Part shown: piece by piece, positions 11,733 to 24,107 of the stretch | Layout: each line of letters begins with the position of its first letter | Numbering within the stretch: the stretch's first letter is position 1 | Source of the DNA: Sphagnum magellanicum | Taxonomy: Eukaryota > Streptophyta > Sphagnopsida > Sphagnales > Sphagnaceae | Assembly (NCBI GenBank): GCA_021904315.1 | Contig: CM038911.1 | Location: 15,783,390-15,847,389 of the forward strand | DNA length: 64,000 bases | Direction of reading: 5' to 3' | Program-made: the position numbers and the translations under genes | Notes under the pieces: model-generated | Database searches by the model: none | What the model was told of the DNA's origin: nothing | What the model saw: the letters and a program-made list of their open reading frames with translations, nothing else

Positions 11733-14477
11733 GTTGACCCTCTTCCAGAGCTGGTTAGTTATTGATGTCTTGACAAGAAATTCACACAATATTTGCACTG
11801 ACTTCTGTGACACAACATGACCTGCTGAAGCCATTGGTGAGATATCACATACTCTCATGTGATTTAGAAGAACGGTTTTAGTGATTTTGTAATGTACATG
11901 GCATGATGTGATGTGCAGTTCCACCAAATCTTTCACATGAACAAATGGAAGCATCTGATGACATAAGATGGTAGTTCCCAAATGACATTAGGTTGCATTT
12001 GGCAACAAACTAATCATTCTTGGCTTGCTGCCGCAGCTTGTGCAGTTGCCTTTGATAGGAACTCCAGTGGTGGTACCATCTTCAGAGGTATTTGCAGTTT
12101 TCTGTAGATTCTAATTTCCCTCTTCATCACAGTTTTGCAACAAATTAACATCACAGATCATTACACAAAATTTGTGACATTCCGCAGATGTTGAACATCA
12201 CAGTTTGTTATGCAAAATTTGTTACTGTATGTCGACATTGAAGTCCTTGAAAAGGTGTAAAATTTGGGTGACACATTGTTGGTGGAAAATGGAAACCAAA
12301 AAAACTCAAACGAGTGACAATTTAGTGTCAAATGTGTTTTTTCATGTGTCTATAGGTATGACATTAGCAGATGTTGAATAGTTTCATATCATCCATGGAA
12401 ATATGAATGACATATTCATATAGATACAATATAAATGCCAATTGAAGCAAATATGACATAACTCTTCCATAAAAGTATGTTTCCTCTCTATATTGAATTG
12501 TGCATACATAGGTAACTTTATGTGTGTTTTAAAGTTGGGTTCAATTGAATTCATCAATTAAGAACAGCTCCCTGACCAACAATAAAATGGCCTCCAATTT
12601 AGAAATTTGAAGGAATTTGAAGCTTTAAGAGCAACTCCACCCTTACTCTTATTTGGGCCTCCAACAAAATTTCTCCCATCCAAGATGGCTGAACTAGTTG
12701 GTTCCCGGCCCCACTCATAAACATGAAAATTGAATAGAAAGATGGTAGACAACTCAAATGAAACCACATGGACCTATTGTTTTATCTAACCGATCAAGAG
12801 TAGTTATTATATCTTGCAATGCCTTTGCCAAGCACATCTTATGCACATATATTGACCCAAAGCTAATTATTACCCTAAACCACTAAACCAGCATAAACTT
12901 GATTGTACTTCATCAAAAAAAAAAATTGTGCAGGCTGTCATTGAAGATGCTTTTAAGGACAATGAAATTACGTTTGGAGTTTGGACCTATATATGTTTGC
13001 CACTTGCATATATGCACAAGATATAATGCATTCCAAAAGGACCGTGAAGAAATAGAAGACTAGACTCATTGATGAGTCACAAGGATTGGCCCATGTTGGT
13101 CGCATTTAATTGACCTTTGATTTACATTGTTCAATATTTCATGTTTATAACTTGGGGTTAGGGAAATAGCTTGCACATTATTTTGGATGCGATAGACTTT
13201 GGTAGAGGCTTACATACTTGGCATGGGTGATTCTCTTCTAACAACATACATGCAATTCCAACATCTAGCCATCATGAATTGATGCATGCAAAAAGACAAG
13301 TTTTGAAATTTCTTTTGGCTCACTTGAGCATAAGGATTCTTGTTTAGAATGTTGGGGGATCAAATTTATTAGCAACAAAAAAATAGAATGGCCAATTTAC
13401 CTTTGGGTTGTTCTCAAGGGTACCATGTAATTTGTGAGAGCAAACACATTGGTAATTTGGTGAAACAAAGAGAGACTTTTAATTGATCCATAAGATTAAC
13501 AAAAAGTAATACCATGGAAACTTGATTAGATTCCTTTGTGCATCAAGGTGATTTCATGATGTTTAACCAAGTGTTGGGCAAGTATGTCCATTTAAATATA
13601 CATATCTAGTACTAATATTGAGTTTCTTTGAATTTGTACATACGAGTTTGATATGGGTATCAAGGTTAATTTCATTTTCATATACCAAGTTGGTATCAAT
13701 AAGTGCCAAATTGCTTTAAGGATCATGGGTATGAACTTGGGTAGGTTCAAAAGATGTAAAAAAAAACCAAATTATGACTTCAATTTAGGTGATTTCACTC
13801 CAACTTTGACAAATACATAATCTCACCTATAAACCGTACTAATTTAGTTTGTGGGTGTAAGTAAAGCACAAAATCATTTGTTCATTCAACACCCCACATT
13901 TGACATTTCAAACTCGAAAAACAATTAGGCACTTGTTTAAAAAAATGTGCCATAACAATCATCCTATAACATGATACAATTTTCATAACCTTCATAAACT
14001 TATGACACAAGTTATTTAATCATTTTGAACATGTACTTCTACACATAGCATTCAACCTTCAAGTTTTCCATTCCAACCCATAAGAACCAATTTTTTTCAC
14101 CATGCATAGCAATTGCATATAATCCATGTGGTGGATTGCATCAATCTAAAATAGGACAAACAAAGCTCATTAGTTGAAATGAAGGGTCAAAATGAACTAT
14201 TGTATCCTAAGGTCAACTTTCACATTGAAATATGAATAATTTTTTTCAATTTAAAAAAAAATTGAAGTTATTATTATTTTCATGACCTACTATGATATTG
14301 TTATATGGACAAAATTATTCATATTGTAACATGTGATACTTATGATGGTTTTTCACAATTAAGTTCATATTTTCATGAAAATTCATTTCAATAATTTAAG
14401 AATTATTTAATGATGAAATTAACCTTAATGTATAATATTAAGAAATTTTTGCAACTTGTTATTAAGAATATTTATAG
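11733..14477. other. AT-rich intergenic DNA
   Basis: The first few hundred bases are probably CBP60 3' UTR. The rest has only short random ORFs and poly-A/T runs. I see no gene, RNA or clear element. Confidence 0.4.
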
Positions 14478-15330
14478 TTGTCCAATACATCAAAAAATGT
14501 CACAACCCTATTTAGAAGGAGTGTGAGGATGAAACTCACACTCCCGAAATTGGGACTTGGGAGTCCTCCGAGACTCTCAAAATTTCAGAGTTCGATTTCA
14601 GGGGTCAAAACACCTCGCATTGGGGTGTTCTTTATGTCATTGGAAAGTTATCGAAGTGTAAATGTCAAAAATGGCCTCGCATGGGCCATTTGGATATCTG
14701 CAGCACAAGTTATGGCAAAAAGAAAGGCCGTGAGTCAAACTGTCAGTTTGACTCCCAACCACTAAAAGTCAAGAATCGACCCGACCTTGGTGCGCGCAAT
14801 TGGAATGCGACACAATGTTGGAAAGCTCTCAAGGAAAACTATAAATTTGCTTCAGACCTCATCCCAATCGACGGTCTGAACAAAGAGTTATGACCTTGCA
14901 AAGTCTTGGGAGTTGAAACCAGGATAGTTTCGGGACTCCTCCTTGGGAGTCCCGGGACAAAAAGTCATTTGGATGTGGGTGCTGTGGAGAGGCATAGAGT
15001 ATATTATATGGAGGAAGGTGGTGGCTTCCCCCGAATCTGGGCCATGGTGAGTCAAATGAGTCCAAAGTTACCCGTGGCTTATCTTAGCACCAAGGGTGCT
15101 CTAGAAAGTAAATTAACCAACTTGTTGGTTGGTTCGATGTAGGTTCGAGTAACTAAATAGCTTGTCACTCTTCTTAGTCCCATCCCGGAGCTTCAACACG
15201 CCCCTCTACCCTTTTTAGTGTTAAGAGTTGAGAGTGTGCCCCAAGTTCTTCATAATTTTGTTATGTGAGTAACTTAGACCCAACTTGGGTCAAACTACGA
15301 ACTTGGGAGTGCGTCAAAAAATTTGTGTTA
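14478..15330. mobile_element. GC-richer island, candidate LTR/solo-LTR remnant
   Basis: A block of about 0.7-0.85 kb with base composition clearly unlike the very AT-rich flanks. It contains internally repeated 'gggagtcc' motifs (14569, 14933, 14945) and 'ttggaaag' phrases (14639, 14817) of the kind seen in plant LTR retrotransposon ends. ORFs at 14478-14765 and 14906-15142 show no known domain. No flanking target duplication, polypurine tract or primer-binding site was confirmed. Confidence 0.3.
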
Positions 15331-18300
15331 ATCTTTGTTGAATAACATTTATGAATATTTTTTAATGTGTAATTTTTTCCAAATTTTTTGTTTCATTTTT
15401 TTAAATAATCATAATTTCAAATCATTTCAATATATGCTAATAATTTTAAGCTTTAATTTTTTGAATCATAAATTAAAAATTTTAAAAATATGTTATGTAC
15501 ATTACACCTCATTTATATGTGGTAAAAGACTATTAAAATTTTGAGATTTTAAAAACATATTTTGAATTTTTAAAATTTTAAAGTTCCACAATTTTTTAAT
15601 TGTGAGTGTTTTTTGAATGTGGGTAGTAGGTTAATATCATCTTAATTTTTTTATTTTCATTATTAAAAAGGTCTTTAAACATAATCTTTGCAAAATTGAC
15701 TATTTTTGACCTAATTGTTATTCAAGTTCAAAAATCATTTACTAAAACCAAAATCTGAAATTAAATATATAAAAAAATTTGTATAGATTCTTCAAATTTC
15801 ATATTAACATAAATACACAACTTGGAATGACAACCCAAACTTAAATTGTCAAAACAAAAACATATTTATTATAGTTTGCAATTTTCAATGATTTTCAACA
15901 CCATTTTTGCTCCTATAAATTCTTTTTGACACCAAAAAACATTTTATCGTCTACTCAAACCAAAATTACCAAAAAAAAAATTCAATTTCATATACAACAC
16001 CTTGTCACATGTAGCAAAGGAAAATCAAATGCCATGATCCACATACTCACCATGCATTTTCATAATAACTTACATCAATTAAGAGTTGTTCATGATCATC
16101 TAGTATAACAACTTCAACTTCGAAAAAATCATGGACAAATCCTTTTGCAATTTTCTAATGTAATTTTGCATCATTAAATCAACTTTTGTAAATGAACACC
16201 ATTTTTTTCAAATTTTCCATCTTTAATTGGCATCACCTCAAGCTAATGAAGATGCCTACAACATCAAAGATTATCTCTATTTCAATTTGACAGCCTAGAA
16301 TATCAAAAAATTGTCATGTTAAATACCTAACATGTGGAAATTATGGTTTGTGAACTCTCCACCACAATAATGAACTTGTAATCTCAAAATCATTGACAAG
16401 AATACAACTCAAAAGAGAACTTGCATGTAATTAAACTTTCAATTGCTTCTTCAATAGGGATAATAGTACCAAAAAAATGAATCTTCAAAGTGAAGGAACT
16501 TGTCATGGAGAGGTTTGGGGCATCTTACTTGGTGCAAATCAATTCCATGTTCATTCTCCACATGTTTTTTCATGTTGTTTATAGACTGTAAGTGATAAAT
16601 CATGTTTTCGCTTTAAGCTTCATGCTACAAAAACCTTCACAACTTTGAACCCCTCCATATGGATGGCACATAATACACCTCATGGTATGAATACCATGCA
16701 CATAAGAAATAACTCCATGTTGTTCATTCATGGCAAAATATGTCCATCCTCATATTTCCAATGGAAAGGAAGTCAATTTTTTGGTTATTGGTAGACAATT
16801 ATCACTTTTGCCTCCATAAAGATTATTACTTTGTTACAAGGTCTTTGATAATTATCTTTTTAAATTACAAAATTGAATCTATGGTAACTCTTAGGTCTTA
16901 TGCATTTGTTTCTTCACATTGAAATATTGAATATGAAATTTTTTACTTCCACCAGGCTTCACACATGTGCAATTTTGAAGTCAAACTTGTTGTTAACATT
17001 ATAACACCAAACCTTAAATAAAAATCTATCCTTTTCCAAAAACATTACTAAATGCACAACCAAAAAAACTAAAAAAAATAGTAATCATACAAATTAAATT
17101 GTCTAAAATTACAACATATTCACAATTTACTTCTATTTATAAATGTAACTACAAATATTAAAGGTTGTGCAAAGGTGAAAACATACTAAGCCCCTAAAAA
17201 TTGTAGTCACAAGTATAATCTTTTTATAATTACATCAAATGGACATGACATTTTGGATTTTTTTGCTTGTTTTTTGTGGATTCAATTTGTTAGTTCAGAC
17301 TTTAATGAACATTGAATCATAAGTGTAAAAAGGATTTCAAACTAATTCATAAAAAAAATGGTAACCAACTTCAATCTATCAATGATGCTCTACAAAACAA
17401 TAGTTGCACATAACAACCCTAAAGGCCCATGCTAACCTTCTCATCTAAAAGGGGCAATCAAATTGTTCAACACCCAACTAAAAAAACAAAAATGATTGTG
17501 TCACATTTTAGTTGTAGGACCAACAACACCACTTGCAACCTCATCACAAAACAAACTAGGAATGGCTAAATGGAAAAGGAAAGCTTGACAATTGTGTTGT
17601 TTTATCAAGATCTACTTGCATGAAAGGCTTGTGTAAACCATGCATGTGGTCCAATGAATGTGTGTAAGATTTAACATTTTGTTACTGTTCAATTCAACAT
17701 ACTAATTTAATACTACTAGAAGAATATGATTTTCTAATTGAACATGGAAACCGGGTGCAAACCTACCATGAAGCATTTCATAACAGATGCAAAGTTGCCA
17801 GCAATATTGTATGCACATTTCCATCACACAATTCAATTTTCCTCAAACAGATATGTTTTGAAGTGTTCATTCTTATTGCCATATTCCCACAAGAATAATG
17901 CAACTCTAACATTAATCAACACATCTAAAACCATTGAATGAAAAAAGTTGATCCCCATATCTCCAAATACCAAAGTTAAATAAACTTGGCTTTATTATCT
18001 TATGTGATCTTAAAATTTACATGAAAAAAATCATTAAATTAGACTTACACATTTGATCATCATATCTCCAAACTAAATTGCCTCTTAAAATCTTACCAAA
18101 TATTAATTGTTAATTTAATGATTGACCTTGTGAAAGTACACATCTTTTAAAATATGTTTGAAACTACATGGAATTTTGGTACAAATTATTAAAAGTTGTT
18201 GCACCTACAACACCCTATTTTTTGGACATTAACATGCCTTAGGTCTATAATAAGAAAATGGACTTGCAAAATGTCTTGCCATTGACATGCTACAAATTGA

Positions 18301-19218
18301 AACCAACCCTTACCTTTTTAATGCACATGCCATCAACAAAAGAAACTTAATTTAATGTCTATCAATTCATAATATCTTCAATAGTGTGAAAAATACCTTA
18401 AAAACCCAACAAGGAAAAATGTCATTGCATATAATCTCAAACTGGGGGTTCTTTTTTTTACATTATTTCTTGTCCACTATATGTTTGAGGAGCTGTGCTT
18501 TCTTATCAAAATGTTTATCACATTAAAAATGATTATTAACTAGCAACAAGTTGAAATTTTCATTTCAATGAACATTAAAATCATGATAACAAAAGCCAAA
18601 GTCCGTGCAATTGTAAACCTTTAATAGATGTGCCCAAAAAAATAAAATGATGGATAATGATCACAAAATTGGGTAATCAATTATAAAAGTCATTAGTTTC
18701 GAATGTAGCAAATCACCAACATTACTTTTTTCAAAAAATAACTACATTTGAAATGTTGCAATAAAAAAACAAGTAAGCAAGACATGTGCGACAAATGTTG
18801 GACATACCAACAAAACCTTGAAAACATTGTTTTTTATAAATTGAATGGAGTTATTCTATTTGGTCCATAGTAGTTATTCCAAGAGGAAGAACTTGCTAAG
18901 TAAGAAAAAAAAGTTCACATGACTAGTTCCAAAGTAAAGAAACAACAAAAAGTTATCTAAAGGTGAATATTTCACATACCTTCACCCATGGAGTTGTATT
19001 GGAGCAAAAGAATGATGATGATTGTAAAATTTGTATTAACAAAAATATAAAACCCCAAACCTTAAAATTTACCTCCACATACCCAAACATAGGTAAAAGT
19101 TGTTGTCACATGGGTATGAATAAGAATTGTTCCCAAGAAAAATCCCCAAGTATAAACATGTAAAGAAATAATTTAAATGGACTTTGGTAATGAATCATAA
19201 GGTCTTTCAAATATGACC
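15331..19218. other. AT-rich intergenic DNA
   Basis: Extremely AT-rich with many poly-A/T runs. Only short ORFs without family features. No gene, RNA or bounded element was recognised. Confidence 0.4.
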
Positions 19219-20467
19219 CATTAGTAGGAAAAACATTGTTTGTGACTATCACCTTAGATTTTAGTCGCAAGTGACATTTGCGACTGAAAATCAGCTTAGT
19301 AGTAAACAACATGTCACCAACAACACTAGTTACAAATGACAAATGAAATATTTTGTTGTAAAATATGAGTATGACAACTTTATATGTGTATCTAAGGATG
19401 AGTTCATGCGACTATGCTTGCAATTACACTTATAACTACATTGCACACTAACAATTTGTTCACATGTGGTAGCCTAAAAATGTGGCACCTAAGGTAGGTC
19501 ACTTAGCCATAGGCCTAACCTAGCTAGGTGCCTAAGGTACTTGGCCTAGTTTAGGGTTAGGCCATTTACAATAGGCCATATGGCACATAGGCCACCTAGC
19601 TTAGGTAGGTAGGTACTTAGGTTTAAGTCTAAAACCTTTACAACAAAATCCTATTTTATTTTAAGTTTAGCCTTTTAGGTGGAGCCTATGTGATTAGCTT
19701 TTCCCATATGGCAATTGAAAAAATTGAATGTGTTTACTATACCAAACCAACCTACTTATATAGTTTATAAACTTGAAAGGGAAAACAAACAATATGGGAT
19801 AAAATTTTAATTATAGCCTGGTTGCATAGTTATATCCTAGTTGCAAGTATTCCTTAATACATATTATTACATAACCTACCTACTAGGTAACATAGGTTCT
19901 TATTAGGTACCTATTTAAATAACCTATTAGGTAGAATAGGTGTGTGGAAATGCATGTAGGTACTTATTAAATATGTAAGAGGCACATAGTAGGTAGGTAG
20001 GCATGTCGGAGGTAGGTATTTATTACATAGGTACATAGTTAATAAAAAATAAGTACCTTTTAAGTAAGTAGGTTGGTAGAAGTAGATAAGTAGGTAGGTA
20101 TTTAGTAGGTTAGTAGATATTTAATAAGTAGGTATGTATATATGTATAGGCATGTATGTATTACTAAGTAATATATACATGTAGCTACTATGTAACATAT
20201 GTACCTTATGCAATTATAATGTGTCTATCTTAATTACATGTGCAATTAAACGTATATATGATGTTGTAAAAATACAAAGACATCATAAAAAATCAACCTA
20301 TTGGAATGATGAAATAAATCATAGTCGCAACGTAGTTGAAAGGAAAACCAAAATCCATCCAAATTTGAAATGTAGTTGCATAGGCAAACCATTCTTAATC
20401 ATAAACAACATTTAATCACACATAATCGCATAAGAAATGGTTGTAAACAATAGGATTTCTATTAGTG
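19219..20467. mobile_element. candidate non-autonomous CACTA-like (EnSpm) element, decayed
   Basis: The left end reads cattagtaggaaaaac and the right end ggatttctattagtg. Reverse-complemented, the right end begins cactaatagaaat. The two 28-bp ends match at about 18 of 28 positions and resemble the CACTA(C)TAGAAA termini of EnSpm transposons. A short subterminal inverted motif 'ttttagtcgcaa / ttgcgactgaaaa' sits at 19258-19290, and agtcgcaa recurs near 20324. The flanking trinucleotides are acc and aac, not identical. The interior (19480-20170) is low-complexity 'taggtaggta' sequence with no transposase. Confidence 0.4.
19480..20170. repeat. low-complexity taggtagg-rich region
   Basis: Dense irregular repetition of 'taggta', 'cctaggt' and 'aggcca'-like words rather than a fixed unit. 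It lies inside the candidate CACTA-like element. Confidence 0.6.
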
Positions 20468-22329
20468 AACAAACCTTACAACAAGAGGGCAAAAGTTTGA
20501 CCTATCAAGGTACATACCCGGGTTCATATTTAGGCCAACCTTATATAATAAATCAACATTAATTTGGACCTACAATTCAATAATTATTGAATGTTGAGAA
20601 ATTTAATCATTGATAACCAAATAAAATCAAAACAAAAAAAATTAGGGAAATTGGGACATGTTTTTTTATATTGGTCGAAGGTTTTTAATGAATAATCAAT
20701 TTCATAATTTTTAGACCTAAGGTGTAGGAAACATTTAAATCTTTTTACCAAAACTTTAATAAATATTCAAAAACTTAATGAAACTTGAATTTCATAATTT
20801 GGTTTTAAAAGGTGTGGTTTTCAATTTTACAATATGTGTTCAAAAGTGCATGCCACATTGATATTTTTGAAGTTGTATGCTCTTTCAATGGATTTTTTAT
20901 GCAAAATAAAAAAAAAATAAAAAATTGGGTTGTTTAATGACAATGAATGTAACCCAGTTCAATTGGTTTGGACTTTGGACATGGGGCTTAAGATGTATAA
21001 AATTGATTTCAATTGTGAAATTGAGTACCTATATTCAATTTTGATATAAAATATAAAATAATTATGTATTACTAATTACCATATTAGGAGATGAACATCT
21101 TTGACATTAATAGAAAATTAAAATTTTATTTTCAAACTTAAAAAAGAAATTGTCAACCCTTTTTGTTAATATTTTTAAAAGATCAAACAAACCAAAGTCA
21201 CACACCTTTAATTCAAATTCAAGGTTAGTACACTTAAAATGGTTTTTTAAAAAAAATTAATCCAAATTGATAGGCCTAAATGCTTAATAATGTTGTTCAT
21301 CGAACAAACTAACAACTACACACGTATAACATGACTTTTTTTCATGCTAACAATATTACATATTCCTTACATGTTGAAAATTTTAAAATTTAAACAATTC
21401 ATGTGCAAAACTTAAATCTTCAAAATATATTAATTATTTGCCAATCTTGATGAAGGACTACAATATGTCTTAAGACATTATAAATCATTATTTATTTATT
21501 TTTTAATATGATAACTATATTAATAAATGAAATAATCTATACACCTTTCAACAATTAAAATATGATTATTTAAAAATCATGCAAAAATTGTATTTTCTTA
21601 ATTCACTTATAACTTATAAACTATTTTGATGTGTTATGTAATCAACTTTGGGTCGAATAAAGATATTCAATTGTCCTTGAATTTTTTTGACTTGTTAAAC
21701 TATGCTAAAAGCTTCAAAAAAATTGTAGATCGCAAACAAATGGCCAAATAGGTAATATCGTTCTAAACATGTTCTTTCACATTCTTTGAACACAATTTAT
21801 TTGTTTGTTTCAAAAGTACGATTGAATGTCCTTTTTCCCAAAATATTTTGGTAGGTTTGATTTTACAAGGCACAATGCCCAAAGTAGCTACAACTACTAT
21901 GGAAATATTATCATGGATGTAATTAGGACAATGATGATGGAAGGATTATAAAAAGAAATAAAAAGACCATAAAAAAAAGAGGTTATAGATGTGATCACAA
22001 TTTTCAATCATGAATGATGAAAATACCAAATTATTTTTGTTATTAGGGTACCTTGAAATCTTTCAAGGTAAGATTGTTTTGTCCAATTTTAGATTATTCA
22101 ACTAAAAATTTATTATCTAGAAAAATTTTAACATCAAATATCAATAGAACAATTAGCAAACCGATACTTTAGGATTTTCCAAAATCTTTGTGATAACCAA
22201 AAAAGATAAAAAAAACCCTAAGACCTAGGTCTAGTTTTTTCATTCCTCCCAGCTTTTCCCAAACTAGGTGCCCATTAAACCAACTATTCTAAAATCTATC
22301 TATGAAGGAAGGTAGTTTAGTTAGTTTTG
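20468..22329. other. AT-rich intergenic DNA
   Basis: Very AT-rich with no ORF above 60 codons. I see no gene or bounded element. Confidence 0.4.
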
Positions 22330-22910
22330 TTTTGTAGGTATAAAATCCATCGAACTGGGATGTTGCAAATCATGTTCTTGGTGTCTTTGGAAAGCTCTCG
22401 GTGAGGAGGGGTGCATGGGCTTAGTTCCATGACATTTGGACTTGCAATGCAAAAGTTCTTGAATATTGAATGATTTCTTCACTGAAAGTTAAATTAAATC
22501 GTAGCTGAAAATTTTGGAGGAATTGGAATGTGCCTTTGGTGTTGTTGGAAAGATCTTGATGAGCAGGATTTAATGGAATTTATCTGTTAAGATTTGGGTT
22601 CAGAATGTGGGAGATATCGATTATTATGTGAATTCTGCAACTGAAAATTCAAATGAATTCCAAAAAACCAGGTTTTGGAAGGAAAAATCAGTTGAGGACG
22701 TGGTAACACTTGAAGGCTTACCATTCAATTCAAGCATGATGTCCTTTCATATTTGGCTGTTCAAAAAATCGATACATACATTGCAAAACAATGTTCACAT
22801 GTTGAGCTTCCCTATTGTTGAGTCTCACTGTTTTGTCATGGGTTCACACTTGGGCCAACGGCACAGGCCACACTGGTACTAATTAAGGTGGACAAAATCG
22901 GTACAAAATC
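22330..22910. mobile_element. possible LTR-retroelement remnant
   Basis: Contains two loosely similar segments (around 22355-22410 and 22528-22575), each with 'tggaaaga/gctctcggtgagga'-type wording, and a chance ORF at 22607-22882. The style is like the island at 14478-15140. No diagnostic ends were found. Confidence 0.2.
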
Positions 22911-23087
22911 TTCATGGTGTATATAACCCCTTTTGTGCCTAAAAATTTTCGTCAAAAATTCAGTCAATTGGTAATGGTTCCATTTCCGCGACGCCGTCTC
23001 CAGCCGTCGCCGTTAGGGCACGGCTGGTCTGTTTCCAATTAAATAAGGACCCCCCCAGAGCGCGTCGTACACGACACCCGAATTCCT

Positions 23088-23096
23088 AAACCCTAA
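23088..23096 (+). promoter_or_regulatory. telo-box AAACCCTAA upstream of the cold-shock protein gene
   Basis: An exact AAACCCTAA lies 405 bp before the start codon. In plants this motif is enriched in promoters of ribosomal-protein and other translation-related genes. Function here is inferred from position. Confidence 0.5.
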
Positions 23097-23355
23097 TGAT
23101 CACCTTCCGTCTGTCCGTCCGATTAGCTCCTCCTTCGCATTGGGAGCGTTGATGTCGGTACGGTCGCCGCACGCCGTCCGATGGTCAGCTCTGACCCATC
23201 GCGCGTTCGTCGCGCCACAAACACAGCGTACCAGCTAGCGAGCGAGCGAGCTAGACAAACAGGCGCTTTGCATCTTGGCTGCTGCAGCTTCTCTTCCGAT
23301 CGGAACGCGGCGGCGTCCCGAATTCCGATATCCGAGTGGTGGTGGTGAGAGCTCT

Positions 23356-23356
<1 letters not shown>

Positions 23357-23386
<30 letters not shown>
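23357..23386. repeat. (GA)n microsatellite in the 5' leader
   Basis: About 30 bp of alternating ga, 115 bp ahead of the cold-shock protein start codon. GA tracts are common in plant 5' UTRs and promoters. Confidence 0.85.
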
Positions 23387-23388
<2 letters not shown>

Positions 23389-23501
23389 AAGGCAGAGAAG
23401 AGGGCGACAAGAAAATTCTCCGGGCTTGCGGAAGTGGGTTGTGGAGAAAGAACGGGTTTGAGAGGAGGCTCTTCTTCCGTGGGGGTTTGTCCATCGCGGC
23501 G

Positions 23502-24107
23502 ATGGCGGAAGATGCAGCTCCTGTTGTTGGCAAGAAGACCGGGATTGTGAAATGGTTCAACAGCAACAAGGGTTTCGGGTTTATCACCCCTGACGACGGC
23601 GGCGAAGATCTCTTCGTTCATCAGACTTCCATACATGCCGAGGGTTTTCGGTCCCTGAGAGAAGGCGAGTTTGTGGAGTTCTCGGTGGAGTCCAGTGACG
23701 ATGGACGTACTAAGGCGTTGGACGTTACAGGACCCGGCGGCAGTTTTGTCCAGGGCGCTTCTTACCGCCGTGATGGCTATGGTGGCGGTGGCGGAAGAGG
23801 TGGTGGCGGCGTTGGGGGAGCTTCTGGAGGCTATGGTGGTGGTGGGCCTGTCGGCGGTAGAGGCAGAGGCCGTGGACCCAGAGGAGGGATTGGAAACTTC
23901 GGAGGTGGCGGCGGTGGAGGAGGAGGCGACCGCTCATGCTACAATTGTGGTGAAGGAGGCCACATTGCCAGAGATTGTCCTAACGAATCAACAGGTAATG
24001 CAAGGCAGAGCGGTGGTGGTGGTGGTGGAGGAGGTACGCGCAACTGCTACAACTGTGGCGAGTCTGGGCATCTTGCAAGGGACTGCACCGCAGCAGCCAG
24101 TGCTTAG
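23502..24107 (+). CDS. glycine-rich cold-shock domain / zinc-knuckle RNA-binding protein
   Basis: Single exon, 201 aa, starting at '[12 protein letters not shown]'. An in-frame ATG lies upstream at 23439, but the residues it would add are not part of the family, so the later start was chosen. Order of parts: cold-shock domain at residues ~12-78 with '[15 protein letters not shown]' (RNP1) and 'DLFVHQTSI' (RNP2), a glycine/arginine-rich linker, and two CCHC zinc knuckles ('[14 protein letters not shown]' and '[14 protein letters not shown]') separated by a glycine run. This is the architecture of plant CSP/GRP2 proteins (AtCSP2/AtCSP4 type with two knuckles): nucleic-acid chaperones that melt RNA secondary structure, with roles in cold response and development. 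Telo-box and GA tract upstream. Minus-strand and alternative-frame ORFs over the glycine codons are shadows. Confidence 0.95.
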   Translation: MAEDAAPVVGKKTGIVKWFNSNKGFGFITPDDGGEDLFVHQTSIHAEGFRSLREGEFVEFSVESSDDGRTKALDVTGPGGSFVQGASYRRDGYGGGGGRGGGGVGGASGGYGGGGPVGGRGRGRGPRGGIGNFGGGGGGGGGDRSCYNCGEGGHIARDCPNESTGNARQSGGGGGGGGTRNCYNCGESGHLARDCTAAASA

